The translations under genes and the position numbers were made by a program. 64,000 nt of DNA from Manis javanica (Eukaryota > Chordata > Mammalia > Pholidota > Manidae): the NCBI RefSeq assembly GCF_040802235.1, contig NC_133158.1:40180001-40244000 (forward strand), in the 5' to 3' direction. How positions within the stretch are numbered: position 1 is the first letter of the stretch; every line of letters begins with the position of its first letter. Of this stretch, positions 22,562 to 34,275 are shown piece by piece. The notes below the pieces were generated by a model. The model had not been told where the DNA came from and did not search any database. It worked only from the letters and a program-made list of their open reading frames with translations.

Positions 22562-24090
22562 AAACCAGCACCAGGCAGCAGTGAGCGGGCTTGATGGTGG
22601 TGGTGCCAACTCATCATTTCCCACCAAATCCACAACTGAAAAGCATCCTGGAGAATTAACCAAAAACCTGTAAAATTCTACTGAAAGATTTCCCAGTGTA
22701 CAGGTAATATCAGAGGATGAGCCAGCATGGGGCCCAAGATGGGTTCCAGAGCCTGGGGAAGCTCTGCCCTCGGCGCCAGACAAGACAAGCAGCCTGGCAG
22801 GAGCAGGTGCCCCAGGCTTAGCCAGGCTCCAGATGCCTGTCAAACTCTCTGCTTTATACCCAGCTGCTCATCAAGTTGCAAAAAATGCTTCTCAATGTTG
22901 CCGAACAAATAATTTGATATATTTTATTTCTCAAAGAGCCTCAATTTTAAGCACAATTCACCAGAAACCCATCTTATGAAAGAGAACATTATACATTCCA
23001 TTAAAATCAGGAAACCACCTCTTTAAATTTTGTGAATGAAAGGTAAGAATCACGTACAGCCACAAACCATCAGTTGAGTCATGACTCATGAAGACAACTA
23101 ACAAATCACTAGCAAAAACGAAGTGCAACAGGGCAAGTTATTTAATTTGATTATCACACATTTTCTAAGTATCCACTGTGTGCTACAGCTGTGCAGGGAC
23201 ACAAAGCCCAATCACTCCTGCGGTGCAGGACTTGAGGTGCGCACCCAATGGCAGGGCCAGGAGGACACCGAGTGATTAAGTGCTGGGCTGTAATTTAAAA
23301 ACCCAGGAGGCCCTGACTGGTAACATCCGCCACCAGGGCCTTGTCACCCTGCCAGTCCCTTGGGCTGTAGAATGACACCCAGCCCGCCACCCTCCTCCCC
23401 TATGTGGCCCCTGGGCCTCTTCCCGAGAGGAGCACAGGAAGGATGGGGAGAGACGGCCGAGGCAGCACTGTGGGCACAGTCAGAGTCCAGCCTCAGATCG
23501 CCAGTGCCCCTGAACCTTCACCACACGGGACAGAGTCTGACTCCAGAACCACACAGTAAAATGGAAGAGGCGGCAGGAAAGCATCACCCAGGCAGAGAGC
23601 AGCGGTGTGGCTCTGAGAGCCCACACCACAGAATGTCTGCTTCTTTTCCCATTGCTGGGCATGGCGGTGGCGTGGGCAGAGCAGGAAAACGGCCAGCTGG
23701 TGCCCCGGGGCTGGAGCTGCGACAGGGTCCTCGGCCCCGACCAGTTCCGGTAACGTTCTCCTCCCAGACCGGGAGCCGCCACGGAGGCGCGGAGGAAGGC
23801 CGGAGCCAGCACTGCAGCCGTGCTTCCCACCAGGCTCCTCCGCGGTCTGTCACGAGAAGCCAGGTGTGCGGCACCATGATGCAGCAAAGGCCACACTGCT
23901 TCCTGCTGCCTGAGACCCTGCTTATCTGAGGCTTGTCTCCTGGTTTTCCTTGTGCCTGGTGCATCAATACTAGGGGAGGAATGATCCGGGACTCACCAGG
24001 GGGCTTCCAGAGTCTAGTGACAGACTGCCTGCTGGCTCCAGAAAACAGAATGAAGATCTCCTTGGCTTTAGAAAACCAGGTGTGATGATA
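22562..24090. other. Non-coding stretch with an AT-rich segment
   Basis: 22850-23160 is AT-rich and looks single-copy. 23160-23290 resembles a decayed mammalian-wide repeat (a GTATCCACTGTGTGCTACAG segment). 23360-23930 is GC-rich with overlapping, domain-free frames. No gene recognised. Confidence 0.4.
23075..23088. promoter_or_regulatory. Palindromic double AP-1 (TRE) motif
   Basis: TGAGTCATGACTCA is a perfect 14-bp inverted repeat made of two abutting AP-1/TRE heptamers, TGAGTCA and TGACTCA. Such sites bind FOS/JUN-type bZIP dimers and are common in enhancers. Whether this one is active is not shown by sequence. Confidence 0.6.
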
Positions 24091-25810
24091 CCTTTAAGGA
24101 CCTAGGATCCATCTTCAAAAAAAGTAAAAATGTTTTAAATACGCGATGATGAAGAATTCTTACTGAATAGGATTGGGAGGCTTCATTTATTGAAACAATT
24201 ATTTAAATAGTTTTTAAGGTAAACAATTAGATTTAGGCCATTAAAAGCTTCCTTGATTTCCTCCACAGATTTCATCTGCTCTGTGGCTTGGTACAATCCC
24301 AAATTTGTCATTATTTTAGTATTTATAGAAAAGTGTTTTGTTTTTCCTATTCTGTGATACTGTTAGTATCAGTCTGACTTATAAACTCAAATACAGATTG
24401 ATGAAATGTATCCATTCTTTTAAATCCAGTGCAAGTACAACAGTGGAACAATCACTTTTGATGAGCACTCCTGAAGTCTAAGGTTTAAGGGTGATCTACG
24501 GTGATTCAGCCCTTGAACTAAGACTTGGTCTATGTAATTGTTACTTTCAAAGATTAAGTCCCAACATGTAACTTAGACAAAGAAAAAACCAGATGATATT
24601 TATTCCCACAACTCATTTCCTTTTGTTGCCCATTCCCTAAGCCCCTCTCAGAGTGAGCCAGTCTCGGGTGATGAGGGCCAGCTCGGCTGCTCCTTCACCA
24701 ACGGTCAGCCACCCGATAAGCAAAGGCCCCGAGGTTTCTCTCCACTCTCAACACAGATGCTGGCTGGTAAAACGGGTGTCGTGCAGCATCAGGGAAAGGT
24801 GAGGGCATGTGTTGCTGGGTCTGGGTTGAGGGCCAGACCCTGCCTTCAGGATGATGGCCAGCCACAGTGACCCGGCCCTCCTTAGAAGGGTCTCTGCAGA
24901 TGGGGTGCTCAGGCCAGGAGCCAAGATCCCCGCAGATGTCCATGCCTATCACACTCTGCTCCTCAGTATACTCCCTCAGGAATGAGGAAAGGTGACCTCT
25001 AAGGTCTTTTAAATTGAGAACTGTTTTCTCTTATTAAATGGATGGACGGAGTGCTGAGATTCCCTGGCCTGCACGCAAACTTCCCAGCCCGCCTGTCAGG
25101 ATGGCTGCACGGGGTCCTCTTGCTCCTTCTCTCCAGGGGAGACCCACCACTCTCCCTGAACTGTGGCCCGCAGGACAGTGGGGACGTGACCTCCTCTCCG
25201 CCCGGTCGCAAAGCACGCAGCGAACGTGCAACAGCATGCCGTGATTGCCGTAGGCCAGGCCCCTGCCCCTCGGAGCCACCATGCTGCTGAGGGCACAGCT
25301 CCACGTACCCTGATGCCCTCGGGAGCTGGACAGCAGCCCCACTGTAGGGGAGCGAGCCAGCCTGCAGGCGTGCAGAGGGCAGGGGCGGACCGTGAGCTGG
25401 CCTACCACTCCCCCTCAGGTGGCAGCCCACATACTTCAGTGAGACTGTCACTTCACTCAGCTATTTCAGTCACTCCACTGTCACCGCCCTTCAGAAACAT
25501 TAACCTTTCCTCATGTAAAAATCACCAGGTTCAACTCCTTTGCTATTTCTTCACATGAACGTAGTAAAACAGAAATAATTATGTAAGTAGGTAAGCTAAA
25601 CAGCAGGCAATGACTTTCAAAACTGAAGCAGTGAAAGAAATCAGATTAACTTAGGGTTGATTTAAGGTAATACCAGGGACAAGACAAGTGGATGTGTGAG
25701 TAAGGAGAAAATTGGCAAGGACGGTCAAACTGGAAAAACACATGGCCTAAAGATATACCAGAACCCGTATCCCACGAAGACAGACTGAGTCACCTCACTA
25801 CCGCTGTTCT
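24091..25810. other. Non-coding stretch, partly AT-rich single-copy
   Basis: 24100-24640 is AT-rich, looks unique and has no repeat signature that I recognise, so it could hold conserved non-coding sequence. 24695-25560 is GC-rich with overlapping accidental frames. No gene recognised. Confidence 0.4.
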
Positions 25811-25811
25811 T

Positions 25812-25872
25812 CTCAACCCAAAGTGCCTGGCACATCATGCTCAAAAAACACTTGTCAACTGACTGAATTTTC
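25812..25872 (+). repeat. L2 LINE 3'-end remnant, plus strand
   Basis: GTGCCTGGCACATCATG followed by CTCAAAAAACACTTGTCAACTG and a TGACTGAAT end matches the well-known L2 3' terminus. It is short and decayed. Confidence 0.65.
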
Positions 25873-26206
25873 ATGTATGATTTTCATAAATGAATGAAAA
25901 CAAGTTTAATTTATACTAAGGAAGGTGAAGAGCTATGTGAATATAAGATGCTAAGAACCTCTCAGATTTAAGGAAAGTTATTATCCCAGAATTTACACTG
26001 TTTTTCTAATAAAGTTAGTGCTACAATAGCAATCATGGGTCAGATGTTCAGTTTTTCATTAAAAATTATGAGCCCTGTATTTTACTATCTATAAATGAGG
26101 TGGCCAAGGGAGTTCTTAGGGGAAATGAGAGCTTATGTGCACAGAATAGAAAAGAAGAAAATAAGTAAACTAGATCTTCCTGCCAGAAGTAAGGCTGGTG
26201 ACTGAG
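25873..26206. other. AT-rich non-coding stretch, nothing recognised
   Basis: No gene, repeat or clear motif seen. Confidence 0.4.
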
Positions 26207-26284
26207 GCTGACCTAGAGGTTACCCTGGGAAGATGGGGGCGCTGACCTAGAAGTTACCCCAGGGAGATGGGGGCGCTGACATGG
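26207..26284. repeat. Tandem duplication, 34-bp unit
   Basis: Two nearly identical units (26207-26240 and 26241-26274) each begin GCTGACCTAGA and end AGATGGGGGC. A third partial unit (GCTGACATGG) follows. There are four mismatches between the two full units. Confidence 0.85.
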
Positions 26285-26701
26285 ATGAGCCGAGGAAGCC
26301 TTAGGGTGGAGGACGTTGGAGATGGTCACCTGAGCATACACATAAACGTCACCGGCCACCTACCAGGTTCCAGTGGTAGCTGGCACCAGGCTCGTACCAG
26401 CTCAAGAGAGAACTGCTTATATTTTCAGGGATTTTTGTGAACCAGCTGACAGCTCATTGCTAGCTTGAAATAGGCAATGGTGAAACTATGTCACTGAAAC
26501 TGGCAATGCTACAAATCAGGGCTTTTTAACACCCTCCCCACAACCCCAAGAAAGCTGGGTGTTAGACACTTATCGGCATATACTGTGTGTACCTTCCAGT
26601 TTATAAACTCCATCACAAAAGCACAATGTGGGGAGCTTTGGGGATGAAGGGGGGGACTCACTTTGAAAAGGAGAATATATTAAAATAAACTGTCAATTTA
26701 A

Positions 26702-26764
26702 TTTTCAGTGTGTCAAAAGTAAAGTAAGGTTTTTTTCAGTGTGTCAAAAGTAAAGTAAGGTTTT
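26702..26764. repeat. Perfect 31-bp tandem duplication
   Basis: The segment with CAGTGTGTCAAAAGTAAAG occurs twice with a period of 31 bp and no mismatches, bounded by T runs. The perfect identity indicates a recent slippage or duplication event, just upstream of an old L1 fragment. Confidence 0.9.
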
Positions 26765-26769
26765 CTGGA

Positions 26770-27290
26770 GAATGAAAAAATATTTGACATCAGGAAATCT
26801 ATTAATGAAATGTTCTATATTAACAGATTGTAGGGGAAAAACCATACGATCATTTCAACAGATGCAGAAAAAGCTTACAATAAAATTCTATTATCCATGA
26901 TAAAATTTATCAACAAAGTGCTCAGCAGAGGAAGGTGACTTGTTCAACTAAAGAGTGTGCACAAAACACTACCTGAATATCATCATGCTTGGTGAGGAAA
27001 CCTTAGAGGCGCTCATGTTAAACCTGAACAGGTAAAGGCCAGCTCATCACCACTTCTTTTCAAACATCCCATGTAGGTGCTGCAAGTTCTAGCCAATGAA
27101 TAAGGAGAGAAGTGCAAAGACTAGAAAGGAAGAGGCATTATTTGCACAGTTTGATCCTCTTGACTAAAAATATGACATACAGATAACAGCTGGGGATACT
27201 AACATACAAAAATCAACAGCATTCCTGCACAGCAATAGTAAACAGCTAGAAAGGGAACTGAAGAAAGAATCTAGCATGTGACAAAAGGGG
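26770..27290 (+). mobile_element. Ancient L1M ORF2 fragment, plus strand
   Basis: The conceptual plus-strand reading ATCATTTCAACAGATGCAGAAAAAG corresponds to the conserved [10 protein letters not shown] segment of the L1 reverse transcriptase. It is followed by the expected CTAGCCAATG and AACATACAAAAATCAACAGC stretches further along ORF2. It is broken by many stops and indels and is not coding. Confidence 0.85.
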
Positions 27291-27880
27291 CACTTCTGAT
27301 CGATGGGCCCAGGGTAGGCGACTCAGTGATGGACTGGCCAGCCAACTGGAAAATACATTAGACCCATCCTCAAACTTACACCAACAGGTTTCCCACAGAT
27401 CATGAACCAGATGTGGACAACAGGACCTCAGGCTGCTAGGAGCAGTGAAGAGGAATGACTCCTGAGGAGGGCACAAGCTCTCAGATGGGACTCAAAATCC
27501 AAGGTCCTAAAGGAAAAGACAGACAAATCTGAATACATAAAAATGTAGAACCTCTCTGTGGAAAAAAAATAATAAACAACTAAAGACCAAAGACTAGAAA
27601 AATACAGTAGCCGCGTGAGAGGTCCCAGCTGGGCCCCTGCCTTGCCACCAGCCGGCCCGACAGCCTCCCAGGCCAGCACCTCGTCCCTGGAACGGGGCCA
27701 CTCCTACACCCCTTTGGAAGGATGGGCCCCTTCCCACAGGGTGGAAGCGCGGCTCACTGGAGACTGAATCCCCCCTCAGAGGCACAGTGGTCAAAGCTCA
27801 GACAGGTGGGGAGACAGAGGCAGTGGTCCCGCTGCCACCCCGGATTCTACACAAACCTGTCAGGTGCTCTGTGCTCTTTC
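27291..27880. other. Non-coding stretch, nothing recognised
   Basis: The first part may still belong to the L1M fragment (GAAAAGACAGACAAATCTGAATAC and AAAAATGTAGAACCTC near 27515-27555 are L1-like). No gene seen. Confidence 0.4.
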
Positions 27881-27884
27881 CCCA

Positions 27885-28960
27885 CTCCCTATTTGGAATT
27901 ATAGACTGACAGGAAAGTTGAAGACAGTACAGAGTTCCCATGTATCCCCCAGCCTGCTTCTCCTAACCATCATGCATACAGAACCACTGGGCAATTAGGA
28001 AAGTGACATGGCACAATGCTATCAGCTCAACTACAGGCCACATTTATGGGTCACCAGTTCTCCCACTAACACCCCCTCTGTGCCACCCAGAACCCACACT
28101 GCATCCCACCATCAGACCCCCTGAGTCCCCTCCAAGCCGAGACTGTGCCTGAGTCCTTCCCTGGTCAGGTGTCAGAGGACGTCCTCTGCTGGAGTCTGAT
28201 TGCGATCTCCTTGCGATCACACTGTGGCATTGCTTTCATGGCAAGAGTGCTGGAGATGATGACAGCGATGTGCCACGTGCTATCAGGGAGTCCACAGCAA
28301 TGACCTGTCTTACACAGGTGGTGTTAGCCTGTGTCACCTAGGTGACTTGGTGCTGGCTTTCTCCACTCTAAAGTTACTATTTTTCCCTTTCTAAAAAATA
28401 AATAAGGGGGAAGAGATACTTTGAGATGAGGCAAATATCCTTTTTCTCCTCCAACTTGTGCGCACTAATCCTAGCCCTGGACCCTGGGTCTCACCAAAGT
28501 AATCACTGCTGCACTGCCTGCTTCATGGTGATCTTCTGTTCCCTTCTGTCCCCTCCTTCCTTCTGTGCTGCAGCTGTCTCTTCTCCCCCATTTGCTTACT
28601 GCCACTGCTTGTTTCCTGGCTCAGACTGGCCATCTGCTCCTTCAGGTTGGCCCCAGTGCCCTTCTGACACTCCCCACCCCTTCTGGGTACTTCCTGGCCA
28701 TCTGCACCCCGGGGTGGAAGGAGCCCTGCATCTTCCCACTGGACTGAGATGGATGTGGTGTGCTCAGTTGCCAGGCCTTCTCAGGGGACACAGACATACG
28801 TACATATGCATGCTAACCCATGCATGTATGCACATCTATCCAGATCTCTGCATCTGTCTGTCCACATGTAAACAAAGCCTCCTTTGAGTACCTTCCCCCC
28901 TTTATTTTCTGCCTGCATCTTCTCATAGCACTCAAAAAGAAGAACACTCAGACAGCAATG
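27885..28960 (+). mobile_element. Ancient L1M-type 3' UTR, long fragment, plus strand
   Basis: The order of segments is that of an old L1 3' UTR: GGAAAGTTGAAGACAGTACA, AGAGTTCCCATGTATCCCCC, then CTCCACTCTAAAGTTACTAT near 28362, TGTCTCTTCTCCCCCATTTG near 28574, TGACACTCCCCACCCCTT near 28666, and TATGCATGCTAACCCATGCATG near 28805. It covers over 1 kb. The 153-codon open frame at 28426-28887 lies inside it and is accidental. Confidence 0.7.
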
Positions 28961-30080
28961 TGGCCTATGTGCAGTGCATTGTTTCCTTCAACAATCAGTA
29001 AGACTGGAAACACATCTGGAAGATTCGCCTATGTGTAAGCACCAGCTGACCACATGCAGAGCAGCTGGGACACAGCACCGCCCTTTCCAGGCTTCACTCA
29101 TAGGGGGCTCTGTCCATGAAGCCGGCGCACCTTTCCCAAGCTACATCAGGCTCCAAGCCTTGGTTCCTAAAAGGAAAGAGCCTCCCTTCCTTGAGCAAGA
29201 GCCTCTGGGGAGAAGCTTGTCCTCTTATGGTGCCTCGAGCTGACTCACAGAGGGAGAATTTAGAGGACCTGAGCGGGCCAGGGTTTGGCACATGATGCTT
29301 TGGGCTCCATAAATCCCGTAGGTTTACACAATTCCCTGCCTTTTCTATGGAAATCCTATCAACTCCCAGTTTCACTGGAGGCATAAAATAAAGAGTAGGA
29401 AGCTTCAGGGAACTGATCAAGTATGTCACTCATTCATGTGCACATGGGCAAAAACACCTACTAGGTGACAACAGAAAATACAGAGGAAAACACACAAAGC
29501 AGGAGTCAGAAGGTGTCAATTTGACCCTGGCCTACGTCTGGGTGGCCTGTACAACATATTCACACACTAGCAGCCTGAAGTAGAGGTTTGCATCTTATCA
29601 CTTCCAACAATCAGCTACAACTTGATGGAAGGAATTTTTTCCCCTAGGGTTTCAGTGATGGTCAAAGCTAGGCTGAATTCTGTGGCCCCAAATTATTGCA
29701 ACTCTGAAATCCTATGATTTGTTTCCATGAATTCTACAACCTCACAGACTGAGTTTTCAGCCTCAGCTCCCAAACCAGCTTGTACCTGCAGCAGGTAACT
29801 CTCCACAATTTACTGCTGAGCCACAACTTCCCTGGCACTGCCAATTTAAACATTACTGCATGAAGGTCATTAACATTAAGATAGCTTTCTAATGAAATAA
29901 AGCTTTAATGTATTACGAAAGAAAAAGTAATCCCCTAGGGCAGGTAGCCGGCCAAGACACCGTATTGTCACACAGGCACATGGTGACCTCCAGCAGGTGA
30001 CCAACTCTAGCGTAATAACTATTTGTTATTCTGGGTAAATACCTATTTTGAAAAGAAATCAAATTCAAAATGATCAAGAC
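28961..30080. other. Non-coding stretch, nothing recognised
   Basis: No recognisable gene. The minus frame at 29094-29429 (111 codons) shows no domain. Confidence 0.4.
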
Positions 30081-30081
30081 C

Positions 30082-30515
30082 AATACCAGCAGACTGGCCT
30101 TACTGAGTGTTTCACAAAGCGAAGCTGTGGCCCCCCACGTAGAGCAGGCCTGTTGGTGCCATTTCCCAACAGCGTTTGCTCACTTTGTGTCTCCACATCA
30201 CATTTTGGTAATTTCCACAATATTTCAAATGTTTCCATTATTGCTATATTTGACATGGTGCCTGTGACTGGTGATTACAACTCACTGACAGCTCAGATGA
30301 TGGTCAGTGTTTTTTAGCGACATGGGTTTTAAATTAATGTGTGTACATTGCTTTTTAGACATAGTTCTCCTGCACGTCAGACAGAATGCAGGGTAGTGTA
30401 AGCATAGCGTTTATGTGCACTGGGAGACCATTTGCTTCACTTCACTGTGACACCTGCTTTACTGAGGTGGCCTGGAGTAGAGCCCACAGTATCTCTAGGC
30501 ATGTCTGTAAATGTG
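30082..30515 (+). mobile_element. Internally deleted Tigger1-type DNA transposon (MITE)
   Basis: Both ends of a pogo-superfamily Tigger element are recognisable. The left part has TTGGTGCCATTTCCCAACAG, CACATTTTGGTAATTTCCAC and TTATTGCTATATTTGACATG. The right part has CAGATGATGGTCAGTGTTTT, CATTGCTTTTTAGACATAG, TTTATGTGCACTGGGAGACC and an end in ACAGTATCTCTAGGCATGTCTG. The transposase gene between them is missing; the join is near 30280. Tigger elements are fossil in eutherians and this one cannot move. Confidence 0.85.
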
Positions 30516-32460
30516 CATTTGATGTAATTAATTTCATTTATATGAGGAATAAAATAGACATAAACAGCCAAATCATTGCTATTTAAACTGTAGCCGTAGC
30601 ACTGAAGTCCCTCAAAACTACAACCCCTACTTAGATTGACTTCAGGCTATCTGAACGTAGGCCCAGGCCAAGAGTGTGCATGCACCTTACGTGGTCCCAT
30701 CATTTTTCACGTGGTGGTCAGGGTGGCAGCTGTGGCCACCCAGCATCTTATGATGCCTCTTCTCTCCCTGGGGACACCCCCTGGATGAGTCCCCCTTCCT
30801 AAGGCAGAAGCCAGAAGCCAGAAGCCAGAAATAGACTCTCTGTCCTCACACAGCCACAGCACACATATGAGGTGGGCTGCACCCATCTGACACAAACAAA
30901 ATCTTGCCTCAAAAGAGAAACCTGAGAAAGCGGGTGCCTGGCAGAATCAATTCCCAAAAAAGGAAGAAACCGAGATGAAGGAGATGTGGGTGTTACGAGG
31001 TAACAGTGGTTAGGGGCCCACAAGTGGCACGCTCGGCACACATGGTCCCTTCGGTGGCTGGGTGTTGTGGCCAACACAGCCTCCTACAGATGAGAAGTGA
31101 CCTTACATCCTGGGTAACTCCTCTCCTAAGCAAGCTACAACCCCCAGAGAAGAGGAGGCTATGTTGCTCACCACAAAAAAGGAGAAGACGGGCTCCCATG
31201 TGCTACACTCCAGTAAAGGCACAGATTCAGCTTCCAAACCTACTCTCCAGCCTGACTGATAATGCTGACAACCCGAGTTCCTCTGTAATAGCAGCAGAGG
31301 GGGCTAATCAGACATTACCTACTTCTGAATCACCTGTAATCAGCTAGGATAAGCTCTGGACTCACAGACCTCCAGAATAACCCCTGCTGAGTATACCTGA
31401 TGACAACAAGCATAGTCCAGACCCCTAAGACTATGATGGGGGAGAAAGGGATCACCTAGAATCCCTAGGCCTCAAGTTTTCTCCCCATTCAGAACCCACC
31501 CCTCCAGCCCAGACCCTGCCTCCTGATCCACCTTCCCCGCTCCTGCCTCCTTCAGCAGAGCCACCTGGTCCAGAGGGAGGTGACAGGGCACTCTGCACCA
31601 AGTGCCGCCTCTTGTGGACCTTGAGCAGCCGTGAAGTGAGGAAGCAGCACCACGTTTAGCACAGGACTACGACAGGTCCTACAATACATATTTGTCAGAC
31701 AACCGACTGAATGACTCCTGAACACCTGCAGGGTGTTAGTTTGCATCTTCTAGGAGTGGAATGAATCTTGGAGGTCCCCAGCTCACTGCCCTCACTCTAC
31801 GTCACAAACCTGCAGGAGAGAGACCAAGTGGACAGCTGTCAAATCCAGAGGCAGGGCCAGGGTTAACCCCCCAGGCCCCTGAACTCAGCACACTCTGCAC
31901 GCTCCTCTACCAAACAGCTCACAGGCCACATTCTCTCCAATTTTTTAACCCTTAAAGCCTCCACAATTGAACCAAGTATTTTCCATTTTATCTGGCTGCT
32001 TGTCTGAAACCTCCCAGAATTATTCAAAGTGTTCTCATTTTTGTCAAGACAAGGTTACAACTGTTACTTCTCCACCTATTACGGATGCTGTTATTAAGCA
32101 AACGTATTTTAATTATATGTTGCCCAAAAGGGGTTAAAATGATGGTAGCAGGACAGAGCTGTGCTTTCAGGGTGAGGACTCCCCGTTTTCAACAGATTAA
32201 CTTACTATATTGTACTTTATGGTTTTAGAACAATTTTGAATGTTTTGTAAATGTTTCTATTCTACACCAAGGAGCACAGAAATCTGGAGGTAACACAGAC
32301 ATATGGGGCATAAATATATGACTGATTCACCGTGTACAATGGGAGCATGGGGGCGGGGGCTGGTGCAGCGAGGCAGGAAAGCACACTTCTTCAGAGGCCA
32401 AAAAATTTAGCCTCAGTTTGGGTGCTCCCATTTACTACCCACACAAAAAGTAAGAAAACT
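30516..32460. other. Non-coding stretch with L2/MIR-like traces
   Basis: No gene seen. ACATATTTGTCAGACAACCGACTGAATGA near 31685-31715 looks like an L2 3' end, and 31745-31960 has weak MIR-like order. A triplicated AGAAGCC (GCAGAAGCCAGAAGCCAGAAGCCAG) occurs at about 30804-30828. 31960-32320 is AT-rich. Confidence 0.4.
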
Positions 32461-32467
32461 TAACTCT

Positions 32468-32760
32468 TTTGTTCAACACTGATAAGTGCCTGCTATCTGC
32501 TAAGCACTGTTCTGGGCCCTGAGGATACTGACAGAGAAGACCCCTGCCTTCCTGGGCTTCTGCTCCATCCGGCAGGCTGATGGGAGGGCTGGGGATGGCA
32601 GTGGTGGGTGCAGAGGGTAAGCAGTGGACAGCAGAGCCCACAGTGGGTGAGGAGTGCGGGGTGAAGCCCAGGAGAGGCTGGGGGACACCTGAGAGCACAG
32701 GAGAGGAAGCTCTGCCAGAACTCTGGGACAGTGCAGCTGCAGCACTGAGCAGGGGAGCGA
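32468..32760 (+). repeat. Ancient mammalian interspersed repeat (L2/L3-like)
   Basis: TGCTAAGCACTGTTCTGGGC, then CTGAGGATACTGACAGAG, follows the order of a very common old repeat ('...ggcactgttctaggcgctggggatac...'). The family is not certain by eye. The frames over it are accidental. Confidence 0.5.
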
Positions 32761-33955
32761 CTGATCTGCCCTCCTACTAAGGCTCCCATCTGCCTGCTGA
32801 GCAAGGACTGATGGGATGAAACCAAGAGGAGAGAACAGGAGTCTCCCTGGGCTGGCCAGGCACAAGCCACCTTATCAGTATATGGCAGGAGGAAGGCTCC
32901 TTATCAGTGTGGACCTTAAAAGTAAAAGTTATTTTACCAGGAAAATGGGTTCATTCAGGAACAGCAGAGAGCAGCAACTCTGCCATGCCAACTCCGGAAA
33001 AACCACTGGCTGGTCCAGCAAACGCCGGCGAGGGACGTTCCCCCAGGGAGAAGGAGGAGAGAGCCCAGAGGGGCTGTTTTGAGGGAAAGTCCTAGAGAAA
33101 AGCAGGAGTCCAGGAGCCGCGGCCCCTCACTGGCTGGGTGGCCGGGGTGGCAGGTGCCGGAGATGCCGAGTGCGTCCTTCCCTGCAGGGGCCTGGAAGCC
33201 GCCATTCCTGCCTGTGGAGGCTGTTCTGTCGGGTCTGCCCTGACCTGCTTCCCGCGCTGGCAGAGTGGCGGGGCTCCCCTGCCAGCCTCCCTGCTCCACC
33301 ACAGCAGGGCTTCTCGAACCACACCAGGAAGGGGGTGGGAATGGCTGGGCAGCACAAGGCCCTCCTAAGACCACAACAAGGAGGAAAATAGACTGAACTC
33401 GCTCCTCTGTGCCTGACGGTCAGAGCTTAAGATCTGTCAGCTAAGTTGATCCAGTTTTCCCAGGAAGCTGCTAAACCTTTTGCGTCAGTTCCCGATCCAT
33501 GAATGGGGGTAATGAGCCCTCTAGCATGAACTTGGAAGGAGTAATGATGTCAGCCCAAGGACCCAGTCAGTGCCAGGTCTGCCTACCAGTTTAACACCTG
33601 CACCCATCGGCACTTCACAAACTATGTGTTATATGCCTTACAGATCCCACATCTGCCTTCATAAACATGCGGTACATCACACACCAGGGGAGGAGGGATG
33701 CACATTCCAACTGAATCCAATATAACATGATGTCTGTACCTGAAGAGCAGCAGCAACTAACACGAGATCTGCCCTCAGCACCTCTGCCCCATCAGGCCCC
33801 AGCTGCCTGGCCCTGAGCACCATCGCAATCGGACAGCTTCAAAGAGCCCTCTTAACACCCCCATCCCCTCACCTCCCAGACACCCCATCACCAAACCATG
33901 CCGACTTGATGCCCAAGGAGAAGCTTTTCTCCAGCACCACGGCTGGGTCTCGCAC
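32761..33955. other. Non-coding stretch, no gene seen
   Basis: GC-rich around 32980-33350 with overlapping frames on both strands and no domain. Otherwise plain. Confidence 0.4.
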
Positions 33956-33959
33956 TGGC

Positions 33960-34275
33960 ACGCCATCACTCCCTTGCTTCAAGCCCTTCCCATGGCCCGA
34001 GAACCTGCACTACCAGGCTCTGCATGTCTCTCAGCCTCACCTTCCACCACGCTCCCCATCAACAACCAGATGAAGCCTACTGCCCCCCACAGCTACTGTA
34101 GTAAGCAGGGCTCTGGCAGGCTGACCCTTCCTCCTGGAATGTCCTTGTACCCCTCTCTTGGGCCTTAGACAGCAGCTCGACACAGAGGCCTTCCTGGAAC
34201 ACAGAGCCTCAAATGAGAGCAGCCCTCTGACGCCACCTACCTCAGCCCCTGCTTCTTCAGTCCGGCACAGATAAA
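33960..34275 (+). repeat. L2 LINE 3' portion, plus strand
   Basis: The order fits the L2 3' region: ATCACTCCCTTGCTTCAAGCCC, then GACCCTTCCTCCTGGAATGTCCTTG, then GGCCTTCCTGGAACACAG. No frame is preserved. Confidence 0.65.

Noticed and set aside
22169..22843. Minus-strand frame of 224 codons
   Set aside because: Runs across the 42-bp minisatellite, whose unit length keeps frames open; the repeats explain it.
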